Of a stretch of 13,224 bases of DNA, positions 8,001 through 13,224 are shown piece after piece (position 1 is the stretch's first letter; every line of letters starts with the position of its first letter). The stretch is from Desulfobacterales bacterium CG23_combo_of_CG06-09_8_20_14_all_52_9 (GTDB lineage Bacteria; Desulfobacterota; Desulfobacteria; Desulfobacterales; UBA2156): NCBI GenBank assembly GCA_002771315.1, contig PCSF01000067.1, forward strand, positions 7,206-20,429, read 5' to 3'. The notes under the pieces were generated by a model. That model did not search any database. It had not been told where the DNA came from and worked only from the letters and a program-made list of their open reading frames with translations. Made by a program: the position numbers and the translations under genes.

Positions 8001-8596
8001 ACCCGGTTTCCGTCCAGCTCCATCCGGATCGGATCCGGATATATCGGTGAAAAGACATCAAGGATCCCTCCACGGATCGAAAAGTCTCCCGGTTCTTCCG
8101 TAATGGCGGTGCGCACATAGCCTCCGGAAATTAACTTTGAGATGAGGTCTTCCCGATCGACTTCTTCGTATTCCATGACCAGTTCTGCATAGGCCGCGAT
8201 CCGGTTTTTCGGTACCAGACGCTGCAAGCAGGCATCCGTGGAGGTCACGATGATGGGCGCCTCCCCGGTCATCATCTGGTAAAGGGTGCGGATCCTGGCG
8301 GCGGCGGTTTCGTTGTGATAGGAAAGCGAGGTGTGGGGCGTCAGATGATAGGGCAAAAAAGTAAAAATGGAAACCGGGCGTTGGGCGAAAAAAAAGCCCA
8401 GGTCCTGGACCCATTTTTCGGCCTCTTGTGGGGAAGCGGCGATGATGACTATCTGTCGTTTGAGCCGTTGAAAAAGGCGAAAAGCCAGGTATGCCATCGA
8501 CGACATGGAAAGACCGGTACATCGATAATGCCGAATTAGATTACTTATTTGATCAGCAAAATAATCGAAATTAAATTTTCCTTGATTTTGTCCCAT
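5066..8596 (-). CDS. mfd: Transcription-repair coupling factor Mfd
   Basis: Mfd is a cytoplasmic ATP-driven DNA translocase that pushes stalled RNA polymerase off lesions and recruits UvrA. At 1176 residues it is of full family length. Domains in order: a UvrB-like N-terminal region (about 1–290, including YHLTPHTSLSYHNE and GDFSIRGGILDVF), a variable middle, and the CarD-like RNA-polymerase-interacting domain (about 503–565, LKQGDLIVHDDHGIGRYEGL). The RecG-like helicase core has Walker A GDVGYGKTE (658–666), the DEEQ box (LLIVDEEQRFG) and the motif III region SLTATPIPRTL. The C-terminal TRCF domain starts with the PEINMGLSAFIPETYV segment. All key motifs are intact. A possible Shine-Dalgarno (AGGT) is about 14 nt upstream, longer than ideal, so the exact start is slightly uncertain. 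It is the first gene of the minus-strand operon, and its start lies 26 nt from the divergently oriented tRNA-Thr gene. Confidence 0.97.
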   Translation of the reverse strand: MGQNQGKFNFDYFADQISNLIRHYRCTGLSMSSMAYLAFRLFQRLKRQIVIIAASPQEAEKWVQDLGFFFAQRPVSIFTFLPYHLTPHTSLSYHNETAAARIRTLYQMMTGEAPIIVTSTDACLQRLVPKNRIAAYAELVMEYEEVDREDLISKLISGGYVRTAITEEPGDFSIRGGILDVFSPIYPDPIRMELDGNRVISLRFFSAATQRKKAAIPEAILLPAREAILNKESMDGILTRIRKESAELEIPLGRIRELTQQLKNMEISENIEGLIPLIYGETDNFLDYVSKEALVVLPEPEALEKAAATLHESLTQSYLAAQNEGRLCMAPESLFLPWEAFEDLLKPLRVLRCESVVVSTPENGRKDSGVWRFSVEENPGFGPKVQSADEDGSPFLPVIDWIRGHIVSGRFVRIACAAASDAGRLESLLTSYGIWTEISAEFHASVRAKDRKEGDVVLCLGRLTRGFTWPDEALAVITEEEIFGKKHRKKIRHRQLLQSVRVGFEDLKQGDLIVHDDHGIGRYEGLVKLGVEQTINDYLLLVYKGEDKLYLPVERMAVIQKYLGVDGVVPMLDTLGGKSWERVKERVKKSAEKIAGELLKLYAARSVKEGHAFQPADSRFQDFESAFPYEETQDQMKAISDAFDDMASSRPMDRLICGDVGYGKTEVALRASYMAVNDGKQVAVLVPTTVLAEQHLETFSKRFEDFPVFVTCLSRFRTLKEQKRILEDVASGKIDIVIGTHRLLQKDVQFKDLGLLIVDEEQRFGVRHKERLKTLKTNVDVLSLTATPIPRTLHMSLTGVRDISLIATPPEHRYPIVTYVSEMEDGIIAEAIRKELKRGGQIFFVHNNIHGIWKMARHLQDLVPEVRLGVAHGRMKEKELEAVMLSFMRNEIDMLLSTAIIESGLDIPSANTILIHRADRFGLAQIYQLRGRVGRTDQQAYAYLFVPKGGSMTANARKRLKVLMEHSDLGSGFQIAMRDLEIRGGGSILGASQSGHIAAVGYDMFLQLMENAVAQLKGEPIEEPLQPEINMGLSAFIPETYVSDIDQRLSIYRRLSRMDELKEVLDFKAELSDRFGNLPVEGSNLMLKIVLKILAAKAGVRRLDLNGDQLMLHFSKDHMKDPPQIAKIIQTDPARFSLTSGDMMRAVLLKEGKKSPIIQTRNLLKTIAEHVNFATV

Positions 8597-8610
8597 AAAG
8601 TAAGTAGCTT
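8582..8610 (+). promoter_or_regulatory. Possible promoter of tRNA-Thr
   Basis: TTGATT (8582–8587) and TAGCTT (8605–8610) are separated by 17 nt and end 12 nt before the tRNA 5' end. The −35 is fair and the −10 weak. The elements lie inside the 5' end and leader of the divergent mfd gene, so the two promoters would overlap. This is assigned mainly from position. Confidence 0.3.
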
Positions 8611-8622
8611 ACCTAAGGTCTG

Positions 8623-8698
8623 GCCGGCGTAGCTCAGTAGGTAGAGCAGCTGATTCGTAATCAGCAGGTCGACGGTTCAACTCCGCCCGCCGGCTCCA
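8623..8698 (+). tRNA. tRNA-Thr, anticodon CGT
   Basis: The 76-nt sequence folds as a standard cloverleaf. The acceptor stem pairs GCCGGCG (8623–8629) with CGCCGGC (8688–8694), and the D stem is GCTC/GAGC. The anticodon stem is GCTGA/TCAGC with loop TTCGTAA, giving anticodon CGT at 8656–8658, which reads the threonine codon ACG. The T stem and loop lie at 8671–8687 with loop TTCAACT. The discriminator is T (8695) and CCA is encoded (8696–8698). One T-stem position is an A·C mismatch (8672 with 8686). CGT is usually the accessory threonine anticodon beside TGT and GGT tRNAs, so loss of this gene would probably be tolerated; that last point is general knowledge. Confidence 0.96.
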
Positions 8699-8715
8699 TG
8701 GATTCTTCAATCGGA

Positions 8716-8788
8716 GCATTAAGGTGAAAACAAGGGATTCTTCGACAAACCGAAAAATCCCTTGCCCATGGTTTTCAATGTGCTTTTT
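8716..8788 (+). terminator. Extended hairpin and T run downstream of tRNA-Thr
   Basis: The core stem pairs CAAGGGATT (8731–8739) with AATCCCTTG (8756–8764). It is extended inward by TTCG/CGAA around a 6-nt loop (8745–8750). Outside it, TGAAAAC (8725–8731) can pair with GTTTTCA (8771–8777), and CATT (8717–8720) with AATG (8777–8780), across an asymmetric bulge. TTTTT follows at 8784–8788. Position and structure fit an intrinsic terminator for the tRNA transcript. The outer arms are longer than a simple terminator needs. Confidence 0.68.
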
Positions 8789-8872
8789 CGCTCGATCGGG
8801 TACTCTATCAGAACAGATAGTTAAGTTGCAATCCAGAATCTCATAAAAGCCGCCTTTTCATGGTTTTGCTTC

Positions 8873-8901
8873 TTGACAGGGAAAGGATATCCGTATATTT
8901 T
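8873..8901 (+). promoter_or_regulatory. Sigma-70-like promoter of the IHF/HU gene
   Basis: A perfect −35 box TTGACA (8873–8878) is followed by an AT-rich −10 region. TATATT (8894–8899) gives a 15-nt spacer, and the overlapping TATTTT (8896–8901) gives the preferred 17 nt. Transcription would start near 8907 and leave a leader of about 170 nt before the gene. Confidence 0.62.
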
Positions 8902-8906
8902 AACAA

Positions 8907-9075
8907 GTTGTTTCGCTTTGGACCCGGTGGCTTTCTTGTTTTCCCGATAGCCGGTGAAACGAAAAAAAGGAGCTGGGCCAGACGGCTCCTGGTGGAAATA
9001 CCGTGTGAGGAATTTGTTTCTGGAGCGATCTGCCTTTTTGACCTTAAAACCGATTCGGTTTGCTGAGGAGGAAGC
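8907..9075 (+). promoter_or_regulatory. Long 5' leader of the IHF/HU gene with inverted repeats
   Basis: No supported protein lies in this stretch. It contains AACAAG/CTTGTT, TTTCG/CGAAA and GGCT/AGCC complementary segments in its first 60 nt. A clear hairpin AGGAGC...GCTCCT follows at about 8968–8990. Directly before the Shine-Dalgarno is an inverted repeat, AAACCGA (9047–9053) and TCGGTTT (9055–9061), with a single T between. I could not match it to a known riboswitch class by eye. It may be a structured regulatory leader or plain untranslated sequence. Confidence 0.4.
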
Positions 9076-9360
9076 ATGGCGCTGACAAAAAATGACATTG
9101 TGGCGAGAATTCATGAACTGGGTTTTACGAAGAAAAAATCGGTGGATACGGTGGAATCGCTTCTAGAGCTCATCAAAAATACCCTGGAAAAAGGGGAAGA
9201 CGTCCTTATTTCCGGGTTCGGAAAATTCTGCGTCAAGAATAAAAAGGAACGAAGAGGTCGCAACCCGGCCACCGGCTCAGATCTTACCTTGAGGGGACGA
9301 AAAGTCGTAACCTTCAAGTGTTCTGGCAAATTACGAGAAAAAATCAACAGCGGGGATTAA
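9076..9360 (+). CDS. ihfA: HU/IHF-family DNA-binding protein, IHF alpha-like
   Basis: This 94-residue protein is a nucleoid-associated architectural protein that dimerises, inserts beta-arms into the minor groove and bends DNA. The two N-terminal helices (MALTKNDIVARIHELGF, VDTVESLLELIKNTLEKGE) are followed by the family signature ISGFGKFCVKNKKERRGRNPATG. The intercalating proline lies in RNPATG, and the protein ends with LRGRKVVTFKCSGKLREKIN. The KVVTFK ending and overall length favour the IHF-alpha type annotated in Desulfobacterota over generic HU; HU remains possible. The start is fixed by an excellent Shine-Dalgarno (GAGGAGG at 9065–9071) ending 4 nt before the ATG. IHF commonly bends DNA between sigma-54 promoters and upstream-bound NtrC-type activators. 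It is therefore a plausible functional partner of the activator encoded convergently just downstream, but that link is inference. Confidence 0.9.
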   Translation: MALTKNDIVARIHELGFTKKKSVDTVESLLELIKNTLEKGEDVLISGFGKFCVKNKKERRGRNPATGSDLTLRGRKVVTFKCSGKLREKINSGD

Positions 9361-9471
9361 GCGCATCGCCCAAGCTTGCCGAGACCCTCTTCCAACCATT
9401 ATCCCTAATCTCCCATAGCTTGGAAAAAATGGATGATAACGCCTCTCCTATTCCTTCAGAGGACGGGAAGG

Positions 9472-10881
9472 TCATGCTACGATGCCATATTCCTTTATTT
9501 TGCTTAACAAGGAGGGATGACTGATCTCCAAAAGCTGAGCGGCCCTGGTACGGTTTCCCCGGGTTGCGATAAGGGCTTTCGTAATCAACTCCTTCTCCGT
9601 TGCCTTCTGAGCCTCCTTTATAGAATATCCCTGAAATACGGCGGAGGGTACAAGACCGGCACCGGGACGGTTCCCCCAGTCCGGGGGGAGGTTTTCCGGC
9701 TGTATGGCATCACTCTCTGCCAGGACTAGAGCCCGTTCGATGGCGTTTTCCAGTTCCCGGACATTACCTGGATAGGCATGTCCGAGGAGAAGGGACATAG
9801 CGGAAGGGGAAATCCCCTGGATCGTCTTGTTCATGCCGATAGAAAATTTTTCGATGAAATGCCGGCTCAAGAGAGGGATATCCTCGGTGCGTTCCCTCAA
9901 CGGCGGAATCATGATAGCAAAGACATTGATCCGGTAATAAAGGTCTTCCCGGAACGTTCCCTGTCGCACTTCCTCATCGAGATGCCTGGCCGTGGCGGCG
10001 ATGACCCGGACATCGATGGCTTTGGTCTTTGCATCTCCGAGGGGCCTGAGTTCCCTTTCTTGGAGAACCCGCAGCAGCTTGACCTGCAAGGAAAGGGGCA
10101 TCTCTCCGATCTCATCTAAAAAGATCGTCCCTCCGTCGGCTTCCTCAAAAAGTCCCTTTTTATCCCGGTCGGCCCCGGTAAAAGCCCCTTTACGGAAGCC
10201 GAACAGCTCGCTTTCAAGGAGGCTTTCGGGAATCCCGCCACAATTGATTGTCACAAAAGGCATGGTGGACCGCTTTCCCGCCGCGTGAATCCCCTGGGCC
10301 ACGAGTTCCTTTCCGGTGCCGCTCTCACCGGATATCAGCACGGTGGTATCATATTGGGCTGCCCGCTGAGCCAGTTGAAAAACCTGATGCATCTTGGCGC
10401 TTTTGGCGACCATACCCCAGAAATGGAAGCTCCCTTTAATCTTCTCGATCCGCTCCTTCAACAGTATGTTTTCTCGTTTAAGCCGCTCCCTTTCCTCGGC
10501 CTTTTTCAACGTCAAATAGACCTCATCCGGCTTGAAAGGTTTTGAAATGTAGTCATAGGCGCCTTGCTTCATGGCTTCCAGGGCGGTGTCCAGGGTCCCG
10601 TAGGCAGACATCACGATGACCGTCAATGTACCCAGTTCATCCCGAATGGCTTCTAAAAAGGCCATACCTCCCATGTTGGGCATCTTCAGATCGCAAAGAA
10701 TAAAATCATAAGATACGGCCTTCACCTTTTCCAACCCGTCTAATCCGTCGGCCGCTTCATCCACAGTGTATCCGACTTTTCTCAACATGGAAGAGAGCAT
10801 GTGGCGCATGTTCTCTTCGTCATCGATGATCAGCAGTCGTTTGAGATTCCCACCGCCTTCGCCCTTTTGCTCTCCCTTCAT
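9472..10881 (-). CDS. Sigma-54-dependent response regulator, NtrC family
   Basis: The 469-residue protein is a full three-domain transcription activator of sigma-54 promoters. The receiver domain (about 14–128) has acidic Asp20/Asp21, phosphoacceptor Asp64 (ILCDLKMPN), Ser92 and Lys114. The AAA+ domain (about 155–390) has Walker A GESGTGKE (185–192), the sigma-54-contacting GAFTGA loop (232–237), Walker B TIFLDEIGE (252–260) and the YPGNVREL sensor-2 segment (370–377). A C-terminal Fis-type helix-turn-helix follows (about 440–466, GNRTRAAQLLEISHPSLLSK). Every catalytic motif is intact. The ATG overlaps the kinase stop as ATGA, with GGAG 5 nt upstream, so the pair is translationally coupled. 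General resemblance is to the HydG/ZraR/AtoC group. The stimulus and target genes cannot be inferred, and no obvious sigma-54 (−24/−12) promoter was seen in the window. Confidence 0.93.
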   Translation of the reverse strand: MKGEQKGEGGGNLKRLLIIDDEENMRHMLSSMLRKVGYTVDEAADGLDGLEKVKAVSYDFILCDLKMPNMGGMAFLEAIRDELGTLTVIVMSAYGTLDTALEAMKQGAYDYISKPFKPDEVYLTLKKAEERERLKRENILLKERIEKIKGSFHFWGMVAKSAKMHQVFQLAQRAAQYDTTVLISGESGTGKELVAQGIHAAGKRSTMPFVTINCGGIPESLLESELFGFRKGAFTGADRDKKGLFEEADGGTIFLDEIGEMPLSLQVKLLRVLQERELRPLGDAKTKAIDVRVIAATARHLDEEVRQGTFREDLYYRINVFAIMIPPLRERTEDIPLLSRHFIEKFSIGMNKTIQGISPSAMSLLLGHAYPGNVRELENAIERALVLAESDAIQPENLPPDWGNRPGAGLVPSAVFQGYSIKEAQKATEKELITKALIATRGNRTRAAQLLEISHPSLLSKIKEYGIVA

Positions 10882-12488
10882 GGTTGCTCCCCGCTTTGAG
10901 CCCCGTTTCCTTCTTCATCCGATCCCATGATTTTTTCAGACAGAGCCTTTTCCCGATGCACCGGGAGTAAGACTTCAATGGTCGCCCCTTCTCCGGGCCG
11001 GCTCCGTGCTGAAACAGAACCGCCGATTCGCTCGATAATCATGAAGCTCACCCATAGCCCCAGTCCGGTCCCCTTTCCGGGAAACTTGGTGGTAAAAAAT
11101 GGGTCGAAGATTTTCTCCAGGTTATCCTCGGGGATCCCGATTCCGTTATCGGTGATGGACAACCGGATCCGGGTAAGGTCTTCGGCGTTTTCGCCGTCTG
11201 GGAATATGTTTTGACTGGAAATGACAATGGTTCCGGATGCCTGATTTGCAGTCGATGTGATGGCGTCTGCGGCATTGAGAACCAGGTTTAAAAAAACCTG
11301 TCTCACCTGATCCGGGTCTCCTAAAATACGGTCCTTTTGCGCCGACAGAGACAGCTTCAGATCGATACCGGACATGAGGGGTTGGGGTTTCAATATCCGT
11401 ATGACATCGGCGATTGCCTCATGAATCGAAAAAAGGACGGCGCGTTCCTCGTTGGGTCTTGAGAAATCGAGGAGTTGCCGGATAATCGAATGAATCCGAT
11501 CGACCTCCCGGATGGATCGTTGAACATATTCACCCCGCTCCTGATCGTCGATATCCTTTTGCCGGAGAAGCTCCAAGTAGCCTCCTATGATTCCGAGAGG
11601 GTTCCCGATCTCATGGGCGATCCCGGAGGATAGGCGACCTACGGATGCAAATTTTTCGGCCAGGATGATTTCCCGTTGAGCCTGCTTGAGATCTATGTTT
11701 GCCTTTTCAAGCGAGGCAATGGTGGACTTAAGCCTTTCTTTGTCCTCTGAAATTCGCTGGAGCATCCTATTGAGAGACTGGGAGAGACGTCCGAATTCGT
11801 TGTCTTCTTTTCTCACGAGAAAAGGAAGTCCGTCTTCTTCCGAGTATGTGTCTGCCCTGCGAGCGAGTCTCTGAACAGGTTTAAAATAGGCCCTGGAAAA
11901 TTTGTATATTCCGATTCCGGTCAAAAGGGTGGTGTTGACCAGGATATAAATTAAAACGATCTTTTGCGATTGTCTCAGCCCGGCATATAGCTCTTCCAGC
12001 GGCACAACAACACTGATTCCTCCTAAAACCCGGGTGTCGCGAATAAGCGGCACGGAAAGGACTATCCCCTGTTCTACCCTCCAAAAAACACCCCAGGCTG
12101 TACCAAATGGAGTGCTCGTTTCATTTCCAGATGCCATGGCTGCCCGGATCGATTGTTCTATGTCCACATCCAATGGGCACGGGACTTTTCCTAAAGAAAT
12201 GAGGCGGGATCGCTGGTCTATTATCAGAGCACATGGAAAACATGAACGCGACAGCATTGCGTCCAACTCGGGCTTTCTTTCAAGCGCTGCCGCCGAATTT
12301 GAAGCATCGGGCCCTTCGATGATGTGGCTCTCTAAGGCCTGAATGAAGAGCCTTCCTTTTGAGACCTCCTGTTGAATCAATTTCTCTTGTTGGAAAATTA
12401 CCAGGATAAGGTTCACAAGACCCATGGCAATCAACAGGAGAACGGCGATATGGACAGCCATCAGGGTCTTGAGTCCGCGAAACGCCAT
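10878..12488 (-). CDS. Membrane sensor histidine kinase paired with the NtrC-family regulator
   Basis: From the ATG at 12488 the protein has 536 residues. It has a first membrane helix (about 8–32), an extracytoplasmic sensor domain (about 33–175), a second membrane helix (177–197) and a HAMP-like linker (198–250). A coiled coil precedes the HisKA domain with phosphoacceptor His292 (GIAHEIGNPL). The HATPase domain has its N box (NLVLNAADAI, Asn405), DNGIG (447–451), FDPFFTTK (461–468) and GKGTGLGL (471–478). All kinase motifs are intact. The start at 12488 has GGAGG 5 nt upstream and puts the first helix near the N-terminus. A longer in-frame reading to 12806 would run through the 5S rRNA gene and is rejected. 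The sensor domain has cysteines at 83, 86 and 104 (CFPC and CPL), which may sense metal or redox state. It phosphorylates the regulator encoded by the overlapping downstream gene. The signal is unknown. Confidence 0.92.
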   Translation of the reverse strand: MAFRGLKTLMAVHIAVLLLIAMGLVNLILVIFQQEKLIQQEVSKGRLFIQALESHIIEGPDASNSAAALERKPELDAMLSRSCFPCALIIDQRSRLISLGKVPCPLDVDIEQSIRAAMASGNETSTPFGTAWGVFWRVEQGIVLSVPLIRDTRVLGGISVVVPLEELYAGLRQSQKIVLIYILVNTTLLTGIGIYKFSRAYFKPVQRLARRADTYSEEDGLPFLVRKEDNEFGRLSQSLNRMLQRISEDKERLKSTIASLEKANIDLKQAQREIILAEKFASVGRLSSGIAHEIGNPLGIIGGYLELLRQKDIDDQERGEYVQRSIREVDRIHSIIRQLLDFSRPNEERAVLFSIHEAIADVIRILKPQPLMSGIDLKLSLSAQKDRILGDPDQVRQVFLNLVLNAADAITSTANQASGTIVISSQNIFPDGENAEDLTRIRLSITDNGIGIPEDNLEKIFDPFFTTKFPGKGTGLGLWVSFMIIERIGGSVSARSRPGEGATIEVLLPVHREKALSEKIMGSDEEGNGAQSGEQP

Positions 12489-12527
12489 GGATTCCTCCAG
12501 CAAAGTGGCGGGGGTTGGAAAACTGTA

Positions 12528-12556
12528 ATTAAAAGCCGCCGGACTGTTTATCTCAA
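12528..12556 (-). promoter_or_regulatory. Sigma-70-like promoter of the two-component operon
   Basis: On the minus strand TTGAGA (12556–12551) and TTTAAT (12533–12528) are exactly 17 nt apart, each matching consensus at most positions. Transcription would start near 12521, about 33 nt before the kinase ATG. It lies downstream of the rRNA terminator, so the kinase operon has its own promoter. Confidence 0.6.
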
Positions 12557-12616
12557 GATAAAAAGGTGGCTTGGAGTCGAAACCCCTGTAGCCTGGAATC
12601 GTTTCAATTTCAAGCA

Positions 12617-12656
12617 AATAAAAACGCCCGGAAAAACTAAAGCCTTTCCGGGCGTT
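12617..12656 (-). terminator. Intrinsic terminator of the rRNA operon
   Basis: A perfect 12-bp stem pairs AACGCCCGGAAA (12623–12634) with TTTCCGGGCGTT (12645–12656) around a 10-nt loop. On the minus strand it is followed by TTTATTT. It sits just after the 5S gene and is the expected end of the rRNA transcript. Confidence 0.9.
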
Positions 12657-12664
12657 AAATGAAT

Positions 12665-12780
<116 letters not shown>

Positions 12781-12839
12781 AAATGAATCTTAAATCGTAT
12801 AAGCACATAAAAGCGCTTTGTTACGTTGTGTTAAAAGAT

Positions 12840-13224
<385 letters not shown>

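Noticed and set aside
8920..9005. Cobalamin, c-di-GMP or other known riboswitch in the leader
   Set aside because: Short strings such as GCCGGTGAAA and GGGCCAGACGG recall parts of cobalamin elements. The conserved core segments and their order are missing, so no known class is claimed.
8860..9066. Small plus-strand open frame (68 codons) upstream of the IHF-like gene
   Set aside because: It starts upstream of the predicted promoter, has no convincing Shine-Dalgarno and no recognisable motif. The region reads better as promoter and leader.
9361..9471. Bidirectional terminator between the IHF-like gene and the response regulator
   Set aside because: CCAAGCT/AGCTTGG (9370–9376, 9417–9423) is separated by about 40 nt and is followed by an A run on the plus strand. 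CCTCT/AGAGG (9442–9462) is short with a long loop. Neither is a convincing terminator.

Overview
The window looks like chromosomal backbone from a Gram-negative bacterium, most likely a member of the Desulfobacterota / former Deltaproteobacteria. This is inferred from the gene style: an IHF-alpha-like protein of the type common there, an NtrC-family two-component pair, and a tight mfd–PpiC/SurA–rodZ–recO cluster. No species can be named from sequence alone. I see no mobile element, CRISPR array, phage gene or defence system.

Region 1 (93–8596, minus strand) is one compact operon-like block. In transcription order it holds mfd (transcription-repair coupling factor), a SurA/PpiC-type periplasmic peptidyl-prolyl isomerase, a RodZ-like membrane HTH protein, mgtE (Mg2+ transporter, split by an in-frame TAA), recO (recombination mediator) and a GHMP-family sugar kinase closest to heptose-7-phosphate kinase/galactokinase. 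Intergenic gaps run from 17 nt down to a 4-nt overlap. The block mixes DNA repair with cell-envelope functions. Positions 1–92 hold no gene and no convincing terminator, so the transcript may continue beyond the window.

Region 2 (8597–9471) is a divergent/convergent switch zone on the plus strand. It holds tRNA-Thr(CGT) with an encoded CCA, a strong extended hairpin followed by a T run, a sigma-70-like promoter, a leader of about 170 nt with several inverted repeats, and an HU/IHF-family gene. About 110 nt of convergent spacer separates that gene from the next block.

Region 3 (9472–12488, minus strand) is a two-gene two-component operon: a membrane sensor histidine kinase and an NtrC-type sigma-54 activator overlapping it by 4 nt. 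A good sigma-70 promoter lies just upstream of the kinase.

Region 4 (12617–13224, minus strand) is the 3' end of an rRNA operon: the tail of 23S rRNA, a spacer of about 59 nt without tRNA, 5S rRNA and a textbook intrinsic terminator.

The most notable departure from an ordinary chromosome is the in-frame ochre codon that splits mgtE inside its first CBS domain. Both flanking halves remain in the same reading frame and the membrane part keeps its conserved residues. Other points worth a look are a cysteine cluster in the sensor domain of the kinase, the unassigned leader of the IHF-like gene, and the GHMP kinase translationally coupled to recO. I did not find convincing evidence of a previously undescribed multi-gene system here.
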